This document shows, one piece after another, positions 56,327 to 64,000 of a DNA stretch of 64,000 nt. The stretch's first letter is position 1. Each line of letters begins with the position of its first letter. The notes beneath the pieces were generated by a model. That model did no database searches, was not told the DNA's origin, and saw only the letters and a program-made list of their open reading frames with translations. The stretch covers positions 7,266,748 through 7,330,747 of the forward strand of contig JAJEKV010000031.1 in assembly GCA_021234155.1 (NCBI GenBank), given 5' to 3'. Source of the stretch: Isoetes taiwanensis. Lineage: Eukaryota > Streptophyta > Lycopodiopsida > Isoetales > Isoetaceae. A program made the position numbers and the translations under genes.

Positions 56327-57354
56327 ATGGCGGAAAGCACCACCCTCAGTCAGCAAAAGAGAGCAGAAATGGCAAAGGCACCAGTAAGCCAGCAGGACCT
56401 CAAGGATTTTCTGGCTCAGATGAACAAGCAGCTGGAGTCTAGGATCCCCAGCATGGATGCACTCAACACGCTGGCAGAGACGGTCAACCGCAACAAAATA
56501 GCTATCTTCAGCATGGACGTGAGGATAGAAGGAGTGGAGAGGACAAGCGAGGAGGTGCAGCGCAGGATAGACGAGATTGAAGAAGAAAAAGCTAAAATCA
56601 TGCAGAGGTTGGTTGAGTTAGAAAAAGTAAATGTTGAATTAGATGCATGGGAATCATTTGATAAAATAAAACCGCATATCATAGAATTTGAGGAGCAGAA
56701 TAGAATGAAGCATGACGTAGGTTGATAGGGGTAGCAGAGAAACCTAATGAGGATATATATCGAGTGACTGCAGAAAAAATAGAGACTGTCTTCAAAGAGC
56801 ACCGGAGCATCATCGTCAAAACTGTACAGTCAGGCCAGTGGAGAGGGCGATCAAGACACATAAACCTGACACTCAGGGACCTGACGGTCAAGGAGAGAAT
56901 ACTATGCATGGGATTCAGGCTAAGGAATGGGATCAAAGTGCAGGAAGCTCTAACAGTCATGCAGCAGCGCCAAGGGCTACACAGGGAGCTGGCCAGGGCC
57001 AGGGAACTGAATCAGGCAGGGATACATGCGGGTGTCAGGAATGGAAAAGTGTACCTGCACAAAAGGGTACGAGAACACGCAAGCTCAAGACAAGAACAGA
57101 ATGCGGGGGCACTGAAGTCAGGAAAGATGACAGGTGTGGGAAAGGAGAATATCAACCCCTTGATGATCTTGACACAGGGACAGGAAAACAGAACACTGGG
57201 AGGGGCAACAAGAGTAATAGCCCCAGAAGTGAGTCAGCAAAGAGGAGTAGAAAGAAGCAGAAAAGGGGACGTCGAAGACCGAATACCCCCAGCCGGAAAC
57301 ATGGACCCAACCCCGATCACAAAGACCAGGGAACGACTGAGAAGAGTAATCTAA
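56327..57354 (+). pseudogene. L1-like LINE ORF1 protein, one frameshift
   Basis: The first frame (56327-56725) is a coiled coil (SEEVQRRIDEIEEEKAKIMQ) ending EQNRMKHDV. At about 56715-56722 the sense moves to a second frame that reads RLIGVAEKPNEDIYRVTAEK, HINLTLRDLTVKERILCMGF, then LHRELARARELNQAGIHAGV. This is the order of L1-type ORF1 proteins: coiled coil, RRM-like domain starting R-L-I-G-V-x-E, and a C-terminal domain with R-x-L...AR-x-x-x-x-G. They bind LINE RNA. The C-terminal 100 residues are basic and disordered. No ORF2 follows; the sequence after 57355 is unrelated, so the element is cut off at its 3' side. Confidence 0.6.
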
Positions 57355-58793
57355 TTGATAGCACTGCCATGCTAGTTTGTCTCCATCTGTTTTTCCCTTA
57401 AGCCTTTCATATTCCTTATCATCCATCATGGCTATCATAATAATAAGCACATGAGAAATTTTACTTGCTGTGCTGAAGTCACTGTCCTTGTTTTCATCTA
57501 TGAGGATCGCCTGTCGTATGACTTTCACGCATTCTAAGTCATTTGCAGCACTTAGAGCATATGCATAGGACATGTCGGAGGGACATATAGTGACGCCGAA
57601 GGAGCAGCCTCGAGGGAAGAGACGCTGACGATATGGTACTGGAACTGTACCGGATATCTTTGGGATGGGGTGAAAGCATGTTGTAGTGGAACAAAAACGT
57701 GCATTTTAGCACCACATTTTTGGGTGCTAAGTGTGGTGGGAACTACCGAATTTGTAGTGGGAGAGGGAGTTATTTTTTCAAAAATACACATGATTACTTA
57801 TTCAAAATTTTGTCCTTTCAGTCTTATTCAGGCTTATTCAGCAACGTACACGATCATTTTCCCTCAAAAACTCTGATCACGCTCCCTTAATCTGGCAAGA
57901 CCATTTCTGATTCTGAATTTTCATTTTCCCTCAAAAACTCTGATCACGCTCCCTTAATCCGCCAAGACCATTTCTGATTTCTGGCAAGAAGATCGATCCG
58001 CGAAATGGCTCGATCATATCTTGGACTTGAATGCTACGGGATACACCTACAAGGAAATTACACAGGGCAAGAAAAGCATTACGACACACAAGAAGAAATC
58101 GAGTCTGTTTGGGGACCGAAAGTATTAGGAAAATCCACTTACAGGTGGGTTGCATTCTAGATTCGGGGATGCCCATGATTCTTTGTTGTTTAGAATATTG
58201 TTTTGTATCATGCAGGTTGAAGAATCTGAGCAAGGAGAGGTATAATGAATATATGTGCCTTTACAAAAAATCACAAAGAACTGCGTGCTCGGGGAGGCAT
58301 GGCCTCCACAGGACTATGGTCTGTGCGTGTATTACCTTCACACAAAAGAAAAGAAATAAACCCTGGTTGAGTTTAAACAACGATTAAGAGAAAAAGGGTC
58401 TCAAGACTCTCCGCCCCAACGTAAGAGGAAGCATGCAAGCATTTCAAATAGTGAGGAAACAGAGCAACCTGCCACAGATGATGCTTCCTCTCTTGAAATG
58501 ACTAGGCCACAATTCAAGCCTCCTCAAGCTGTAAGAAGAATCTCGGGAAAAATCACTGAAAAAATAGGTACTTTTCAACCCTCTTCTTCTGGAACCACCA
58601 TATGATGCAATTTAATATTGGAACTGTTATTTTCCAGCAAGGTCTAGCAAGCTTGAACAATCAGGTACACCACTTACTTCTTCATTTGGGTGTGTTGTAA
58701 CTTATGTGTAGGAAATTTGTGCTGCTAGTTTCGAGTTGTGGTGGATAATTTCAGTTCACAGTAGTATGTAGCTCCAAATGTGTTACAGGACAG
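57355..58793. other. Unassigned region left of the copia element
   Basis: On the minus strand 57573-57360 reads SYAYALSAANDLECVKVIRQ and AMMDDKEYERLKGKTDGDKL, which looks like an exon of an unrecognised protein. On the + strand 57985-58560 has protein-like pieces (WLDHILDLNATGYTYKEITQ, LKNLSKERYNEYMCLYKKSQ) broken by stops and possible introns. An imperfect 61-bp repeat (TTTCCCTCAAAAACTCTGAT) lies at 57858 and 57927. Confidence 0.35.
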
Positions 58794-59600
58794 TGTAAGA
58801 AGATCAACAAGGTATTAGTTGAATCAAGCTTGTAAAAACCACACTAAACCATATAGGTTCTCATTGTTTTCATTAGAGCAAATTCAATGTAAGAGATCAT
58901 AACCTCATATTCAATGACATATCTTCAACTTTCAATAACCAAGTACATAATTAATATAATGACATCTCTTCAAAACATTAAGTTAATTGTATCAAAACCA
59001 TTGAATGAAATCATACTAGTTACTGTTCATATGAGATCGAAATAAACACTGTAGCATTCGTCTTCTAATGGTTCAATCATCTCCATATTATTACCTCGAC
59101 TTCGCCTACACGACCTCCGTTTATTCCAATGATCAATCCTTCAGTATGCATCTTACTCTTATCAGAGCAGTCCGGCGGTCATGCCAGACCGCTTGCTCCT
59201 ATCCGAAAATCCCTGATCTCCTTGCCTGTATCGGATTGGACCGAGCATGTTTGAACCAAATTTGGCTCCAGGCATTTCGATAGCACCTTAAGAATATTCT
59301 AATACATTATGTTCAAGGTTTAACCATTGAACATCTCCATAATTTACAAGATCACTTATGACCTAATATACATCTTTCAATATGTACACTTTAGCTATTT
59401 TGAATCAATAGCATGAACTAGGTTAGATCAAATGTGAACCATAGTACTGCTAAGCCCTTAGTGGTTTGAACCACTTCATAACTTTGCACAGATGTATTAT
59501 CACACAAAGTGTATGATAATAACCTTTCACAGATCTATTCTGTTATCTTCAAGACTGTCTTATAAGCAATGATTTCAACATTATGACATGAATCCCAACA
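58794..59600 (-). repeat. 3' LTR of the copia element (807 bp)
   Basis: On the minus strand it begins TGTTGGGATTCATGTC (59600) and ends CTTCTTACA (58794), with the standard TG...CA termini. Confidence 0.95.
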
Positions 59601-59610
59601 TTCCCCTTTC
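59601..59610 (-). promoter_or_regulatory. Polypurine tract (copia)
   Basis: GAAAGGGGAA on the minus strand, directly before the 3' LTR. It is the primer for plus-strand DNA synthesis. Confidence 0.9.
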
Positions 59611-59613
59611 ATA

Positions 59614-62600
59614 TCATAATTCAGTAACCTTACAGCTCATTTCAGTATTCTTACAGTTCATTTCTTCTGCTAATTTCTGAAATCTTCTCCATCCTAATGC
59701 CTTTGTCATAATGTCTGCAAGTTGCCTCTCAGATTTTACATACTTCAACTGTATAAAACCCTTGTTCACCATGTCCCTTATGTAATGCATTTCCATTTCA
59801 ATGTGTTTGGTCCTTTCATGTAGAACTGGATTCTTTGTCATAGCAATGCAACTTTGATTATCACAAAACAAATCAATACTTTCTTCCTGTTTTACTTCCA
59901 ACTCATTCAGGAATCTTCTGGCCCAAATTATTTCTTTTGCTGCTAAAGTTGTTGATGCATATTCTGACTCTGCAGTTGACAAAGCTATTGAAGACTGCTT
60001 TTTACTTCTCCAACTAATTGGAGCTCCACCTAACAATAGGATATAACCTGAGGTTGATTTTCTTTCGTCTAAGTCTCCACACCAATCTGCATCACTATAG
60101 CTTTTCAACTTCAAATCATTTGTACAATAGACAATTCCTGTATTTCTTGTGCCTTTCAAGAATCTTAAAACCTTTTTTGCTGCCAGCCAATGTTCATACC
60201 CTGGGTTGTTATTGTATCTACTCAAAACGTTCACAATAAATGCAATATCTGGTCTTGTATTGTTTGCAACAAACAGCAAACTCCCTACCAATTGCCTATA
60301 TGGAATCTTGCTCATTTCCTGCTTTTCTTTCTCATCTTTAGGACACAAGTCCTTTGATAATTTATTTCCAGCAACAATAGGTGTCCTTACAGAGTTACAT
60401 TCTTGCATATTAAACCTTTTCAAAACTGAGTCTATATACTTACCTTGACTTAGTGCTATCTTCATATTTTTCCTGTCCCTCTTAACTTCAATGCCCAAAA
60501 ACTGTGATAGTTCCCCCAAGTCAGTCATTTTGTACCTATTCTTGAGCATGTCTTTACACTTGTTCAAGAAATTCGTGTTATTAGACGCCAAGATGCAATC
60601 ATCTACATAGACAGCCATTATGCAGAAATTCCCTTCATCTTTTAGCAAATACACATTGCCATCATTAGCTAACTTCCTGAAACTTTGTTCTTTCAAATAA
60701 TTATCTATGCAAAAATACCATTGCCTTGGAGATTGCTTTAATCCATAGACCGCCTTCTTTAGTCTCCATACTTTTCTTTTTCCAACTTCAAAACCTTGTG
60801 CTTGCTTCATGTAAACTTCCTCTTCCAAATCTGCATTAAGAAAAGCTGTGCATACATCCATGTGGTGTAGATCTAGATTTAGTGCATTTGAAACAGCAAT
60901 TATCATTCTAATACTTGCTAATTTAACAACTGGAGAATAAGTTTCATCAAAGTCAACTCCCCTTTTTTGTGAATAACCTTGTGCAACGAGCCTTGCTTTA
61001 TACTTTGGACTGCCATCAGCATTTACTTTAAGCTTATATACCCATTTGTTTCCTATTGCATTTTTGCCCTTTGGTAAATCTACCAATTCATAGGTAGATG
61101 TTCTGTCAAACGATTTCATTTCCTCAACCATAGCTTCTTTCCATTTATCACTGTCAAATGCATTGATAGCTTCCTCGAAATTTTCTGGAGTTCCTGTTTC
61201 TAACACTATGTTTACTTCTTCTGTGTTTTCCTTTGCAACATTCTGCAATCTACTGCTTTTTCCATTTTCCTTCCTCCCAAAGATCTCAGTGTCTATGTTG
61301 GTATCCTGCAGCAATCTTTCCCTTTCTGTTTTTCTCTTTCTGCCTTGAATATTTGGTTTCTCAATTTCAATTCTTTCATGTTCAACTTTCTCTTCTGTCA
61401 TACTATCATTTTCTTCTGTGGTATCAGCTGCCATATTCTCATTTTCTTCCATGGTATCAGTATCAGAATCCATATCTTGAATGTCTTGAGCCTTTTCTTC
61501 TTCTATCTTGATATTTGCATTATTTTCACTATTAGCATTTACATTCTCTTCTCTCCTTTGATCTATGTCTTTGATGTCAGGTCTGTACAGGATGTTTTCT
61601 TCAAAGATCACATCTCTGCTCACAAGGATTCTTCTTCTCAAGGGATCATACATCCTATATCCCTTGGAATGTTCATCATAACCTACCAAATATGTTATTA
61701 TGGATCTGTCATCCAACTTTTGCCTTAATTCTTGATGAACATGCGTGTACCCAAGGCAACCAAAAACCTTGAATCTTCCATACTTTGGTAGTTTTCCAGA
61801 CCAGACAACCTCTGGAATTTCTTGTTCTAAGCTCTTTGAAGGCAAAACATTTTGGATAAGTACTGCAGTCTTGACCACTTCTTCCCAAAGAAAATTTGGC
61901 AACCCTGCATGTTTTAGCATTGCTCTTGTAGCATTTAAAATTGTCTTGTTCTTTCTCTCAGCCACACCATTCTGCTGTGGTGTGTGACTACATGTATATT
62001 GCCTTTTTATTCCTTTATCAATGCAATATTTGACAAATTTCCCAGACATATATTCCCCTCCACGGTCAGATCTTACACACTTAATTCTTTTCCCTGTTTC
62101 ACACTCTACCTCTGCTGCAAAAGTTTTAAAGGCTTCAAATGCTTGATCTTTTGTAGTTAGACAAAATAACCTTGTTTTTCTGCTATGATCATCTACAAAG
62201 GTAATAAAATACCTTTTTCCTGATATTCCTCTTACATTCAGAGGTCCACATAAATCCGTGTGGATCAATTCTAAAATTTCATTTGCTTTTCCTTTCACCT
62301 TTGAAAAAGGTAATCTGGAGTGTTTTCCCAACATACAACCCCTGCATGTATAATTTTCTGCTTCTTTGTCTGCTGATTCTAGTAATCCCTGTTTTATCAT
62401 GAATTCGATATTTTTTACATTTGTGTGACCAAGCCTTTCATGCCACATTGCAATGTTAGGAACTAGAGTCAGGTTAATCCTTTGAATTGTTTGTGCATCT
62501 ATACCAAAGAGATTTCCAACCCTTCTTCCAAGAAATTTTAATTCATTGCCATCAAAGATTTTACAATGAGTCCTTTCAAAAACAACTCTTAATCCCATAT

Positions 62601-63879
62601 CTACAAGCTGTGATATAGAGATTAAATTTCTGACTAAGCTAGGCACACATAGAACATCTTGCAGATTTACAATTTTCCCACTCAAGTCAAAAAGCTCGAG
62701 TACTCCAACATCTTCTATCCTTTGTAGCTCTCCATTTCCAACCTGAATATGTCCTCCTTGGCTTCCCCTTTTATCCTTTAGGATTTTTGAGTTGCATGCA
62801 ATAGACTTTTCTGCTCCACTATCTAAAACCAGAAAATTATTGTCATCAAATTTACCATGAGCTGCAATAAAAGTTTCATGTTTTCTTACCTCATCATCTT
62901 CAGTTTCAGTGACTTCTTCCAGCATTACTTCCTCTGCTACATTTGCCTCAACATTTGGATTATTTCTGAAACCTCCTCTTCCTCTTCCCCTTGCAGCCAC
63001 AGATCCTCTTGCCCCCTTGTCTTTTCCTTTTGTGTATGCCTTTGGAGATGGACACTTGGAAGCAAAATGTCCCCTCCCTCCACAATTGTAGCAACTTATT
63101 TCTCTTCCCATTGATGGACAATCCACCTTTAGATGACCATACTGATTGCAGTTGAAGCATGGACCAAGTTTCCCCTTTTTCTTTTCTTCTCTACCCTTTC
63201 CTTTTGTATATAAAATTTGTGATGCTTCAGTCTCCTCCATTACTTTGTTCTGTTCTATTTCTGTCTTAAGCATTCTTTCAGCCTCGACCCTAGTCTTTGC
63301 CAAAGTTCTAATAAACATGGCTATATTCCCAAGACTTGCTTCTGACCTTGAAATGGCTAGAACCTGCTGTTGCTGTGAATATACTACACCAGCTCCTTCC
63401 AAGTCAGCTATAATGTTATCAAAGGTTTGAAAAAAATCATTCACATTATCTTTTTCCAGAAACCTTAATCTTCTTAGCTCATTTTCCAAGACATCTATTT
63501 GAGAAGATGTCTTCTCCTCATAATTTAAGAGCATATAGCTCCACATCTCACTTGGCATCATGCCTCTAATTTTCAAGACTATGCTTGAACTCACCTTGCT
63601 CATGATTATGCCCTGAGCCTCCCTGATCTTGGCAACATCAACACTTTCCCTCTTTTCCACAGAGGTTACTTCAGCATCTGCTCCATTTACCGAGCTTGAG
63701 CTCCCTTCTGCAGCAATCTCAGAGATCCTGCTTTTAACTCCTTTCTCTGGCTCAACAATATCCCAGAGACCTTCTACTTGTAAAACATGTTTAACCTTTT
63801 CCTTCCACACCTGGAAGCCTGACTCCCCCTTGAAAACATCAATGGCATTTAATAAGCCTGCACCAAACCTGCTTGCCAT
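59614..63879 (-). CDS. gag-pol: Copia gag-pol polyprotein, intact (1421 aa)
   Basis: One uninterrupted frame. Gag core at residues about 1-215 (FKGESGFQVWKEKVKHVLQV). Two zinc knuckles, C241-x2-C-x4-H-x4-C254 and C263-C276. Aspartic protease VLDSGA with Asp353. Integrase HHCC (His480, His485, Cys512, Cys515) and D542, D605, E641 catalytic triad with the 35-residue D-E spacing. An acidic linker occupies about 770-890. Reverse transcriptase from AIGNKWVYKLK (941), with Asp1008 and YVDD at 1091-1094. RNase H with DADW (Asp1263), Glu1304 and Asp1340. All catalytic residues expected of the family are present and the length is normal. It makes the proteins for the element's own RNA packaging, cDNA synthesis and integration. 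Gag and Pol share one frame, as in most copia elements. Confidence 0.97.
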   Translation of the reverse strand: MASRFGAGLLNAIDVFKGESGFQVWKEKVKHVLQVEGLWDIVEPEKGVKSRISEIAAEGSSSSVNGADAEVTSVEKRESVDVAKIREAQGIIMSKVSSSIVLKIRGMMPSEMWSYMLLNYEEKTSSQIDVLENELRRLRFLEKDNVNDFFQTFDNIIADLEGAGVVYSQQQQVLAISRSEASLGNIAMFIRTLAKTRVEAERMLKTEIEQNKVMEETEASQILYTKGKGREEKKKGKLGPCFNCNQYGHLKVDCPSMGREISCYNCGGRGHFASKCPSPKAYTKGKDKGARGSVAARGRGRGGFRNNPNVEANVAEEVMLEEVTETEDDEVRKHETFIAAHGKFDDNNFLVLDSGAEKSIACNSKILKDKRGSQGGHIQVGNGELQRIEDVGVLELFDLSGKIVNLQDVLCVPSLVRNLISISQLVDMGLRVVFERTHCKIFDGNELKFLGRRVGNLFGIDAQTIQRINLTLVPNIAMWHERLGHTNVKNIEFMIKQGLLESADKEAENYTCRGCMLGKHSRLPFSKVKGKANEILELIHTDLCGPLNVRGISGKRYFITFVDDHSRKTRLFCLTTKDQAFEAFKTFAAEVECETGKRIKCVRSDRGGEYMSGKFVKYCIDKGIKRQYTCSHTPQQNGVAERKNKTILNATRAMLKHAGLPNFLWEEVVKTAVLIQNVLPSKSLEQEIPEVVWSGKLPKYGRFKVFGCLGYTHVHQELRQKLDDRSIITYLVGYDEHSKGYRMYDPLRRRILVSRDVIFEENILYRPDIKDIDQRREENVNANSENNANIKIEEEKAQDIQDMDSDTDTMEENENMAADTTEENDSMTEEKVEHERIEIEKPNIQGRKRKTERERLLQDTNIDTEIFGRKENGKSSRLQNVAKENTEEVNIVLETGTPENFEEAINAFDSDKWKEAMVEEMKSFDRTSTYELVDLPKGKNAIGNKWVYKLKVNADGSPKYKARLVAQGYSQKRGVDFDETYSPVVKLASIRMIIAVSNALNLDLHHMDVCTAFLNADLEEEVYMKQAQGFEVGKRKVWRLKKAVYGLKQSPRQWYFCIDNYLKEQSFRKLANDGNVYLLKDEGNFCIMAVYVDDCILASNNTNFLNKCKDMLKNRYKMTDLGELSQFLGIEVKRDRKNMKIALSQGKYIDSVLKRFNMQECNSVRTPIVAGNKLSKDLCPKDEKEKQEMSKIPYRQLVGSLLFVANNTRPDIAFIVNVLSRYNNNPGYEHWLAAKKVLRFLKGTRNTGIVYCTNDLKLKSYSDADWCGDLDERKSTSGYILLLGGAPISWRSKKQSSIALSTAESEYASTTLAAKEIIWARRFLNELEVKQEESIDLFCDNQSCIAMTKNPVLHERTKHIEMEMHYIRDMVNKGFIQLKYVKSERQLADIMTKALGWRRFQKLAEEMNCKNTEMSCKVTEL

Positions 63880-63897
63880 CTTATTTCAAACCTGGTT

Positions 63898-63909
63898 GCT
63901 CTGATACCA
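63898..63909 (-). promoter_or_regulatory. Primer-binding site (initiator-tRNA-Met type)
   Basis: TGGTATCAGAGC on the minus strand, one base inside the 5' LTR. It is complementary to the 3' end of plant initiator tRNA-Met, which primes minus-strand synthesis. Confidence 0.95.
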
Positions 63910-63910
63910 A

Positions 63911-64000
63911 TGTAAGAAGATCAACAAGGTATTAGTTGAATCAAGCTTGTAAAAACCACACTAAACCATATAGGTTCTCATTGTTTTCATTAGAGCAAAT
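63911..64000 (-). repeat. 5' LTR of the copia element (partial, 90 bp visible)
   Basis: Identical to 58794-58883 of the 3' LTR over all 90 visible bases. Confidence 0.95.

Larger units (their letters stand above)
58794..64000 (-). mobile_element. Ty1/copia LTR retrotransposon, young, truncated by the window edge
   Basis: On the minus strand the order is 5' LTR (from the right edge to 63911), PBS, one gag-pol ORF (63879-59614), polypurine tract, 3' LTR (59600-58794). Integrase precedes reverse transcriptase, which defines Ty1/copia (Pseudoviridae). The 90 bp of 5' LTR in view are identical to the 3' LTR, and the ORF has no stop. The element is therefore a recent insertion and possibly competent. 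With an 807-bp LTR the whole element should end near 64717. The left flank is GACAG (58789-58793); the other copy of the target duplication is outside the window. Confidence 0.95.

Overview
The window is nuclear DNA of a land plant. The genes have canonical GT-AG introns, and the recognisable proteins are plant ones: an OEP16-type organelle outer-membrane channel, a fused FMN hydrolase/riboflavin kinase, a plant-type nucleotide-sugar transporter and an E-class PPR protein. Introns of the two intact genes are short (about 58-290 bp). The transposon mix (a Sola-like DNA element, DIRS-like fragments, a Ty3 element with an extra 3' ORF) fits a seed-free plant such as a lycophyte, fern or bryophyte better than a flowering plant. 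That placement is inference; the species is not identifiable from sequence alone.

Layout. 1-2.2 kb: GC-rich palindromic repeats and small tandem duplications. 2.3-3.4 kb (-): an intact 7-exon OEP16/Tim17-family gene (177 aa). 3.4-12.9 kb: no recognisable gene, but a strong foldback hairpin (6345-6451), a 27-bp minisatellite, tRNA-arm-like (SINE-like) pieces and unassigned ORFs. 12.9-15.4 kb (-): an intact 10-exon FMN hydrolase/riboflavin kinase gene (400 aa). 15.4-20.3 kb: a 12-bp minisatellite and a LINE reverse-transcriptase relic. 20.4-22.1 kb (-): a PPR pseudogene. 22.2-30.6 kb (-): a nucleotide-sugar-transporter pseudogene, one of whose introns holds a 7.6-kb DNA transposon (22371-29948) with 29-bp perfect inverted ends and a TTAG duplication.

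That transposon carries a decayed transposase on the + strand. On the - strand it carries two accessory reading regions: a coiled-coil/zinc-finger protein and an FCP1/NIF-type phosphatase domain. This is the most unusual system in the window. 30.9-31.4 kb holds a small inverted-repeat element and a LINE tail.

33.2-47.4 kb is a nest of insertions. A broken TPR-like gene fragment is interrupted by an unclassified segment, which is itself split by an 11.1-kb Ty3/gypsy element (34253-45369, TTGAT duplication). That element has gag, a frameshifted pol and a long extra sense ORF between integrase and the 3' LTR. 48-51 kb (-) has DIRS-like reverse-transcriptase and gag fragments. 54-57.4 kb (+) has a zinc-finger-like ORF, an array of about 150-bp repeats and an L1-like ORF1 with one frameshift.

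58.8 kb to the window end (-) is a Ty1/copia element with one uninterrupted 1421-codon gag-pol ORF, PBS, polypurine tract and LTRs identical over the visible overlap. It is therefore young and runs off the right edge. Only two genes look functional as cellular genes (OEP16-like and FMN hydrolase/riboflavin kinase); nearly everything else is mobile-element sequence or pseudogene.
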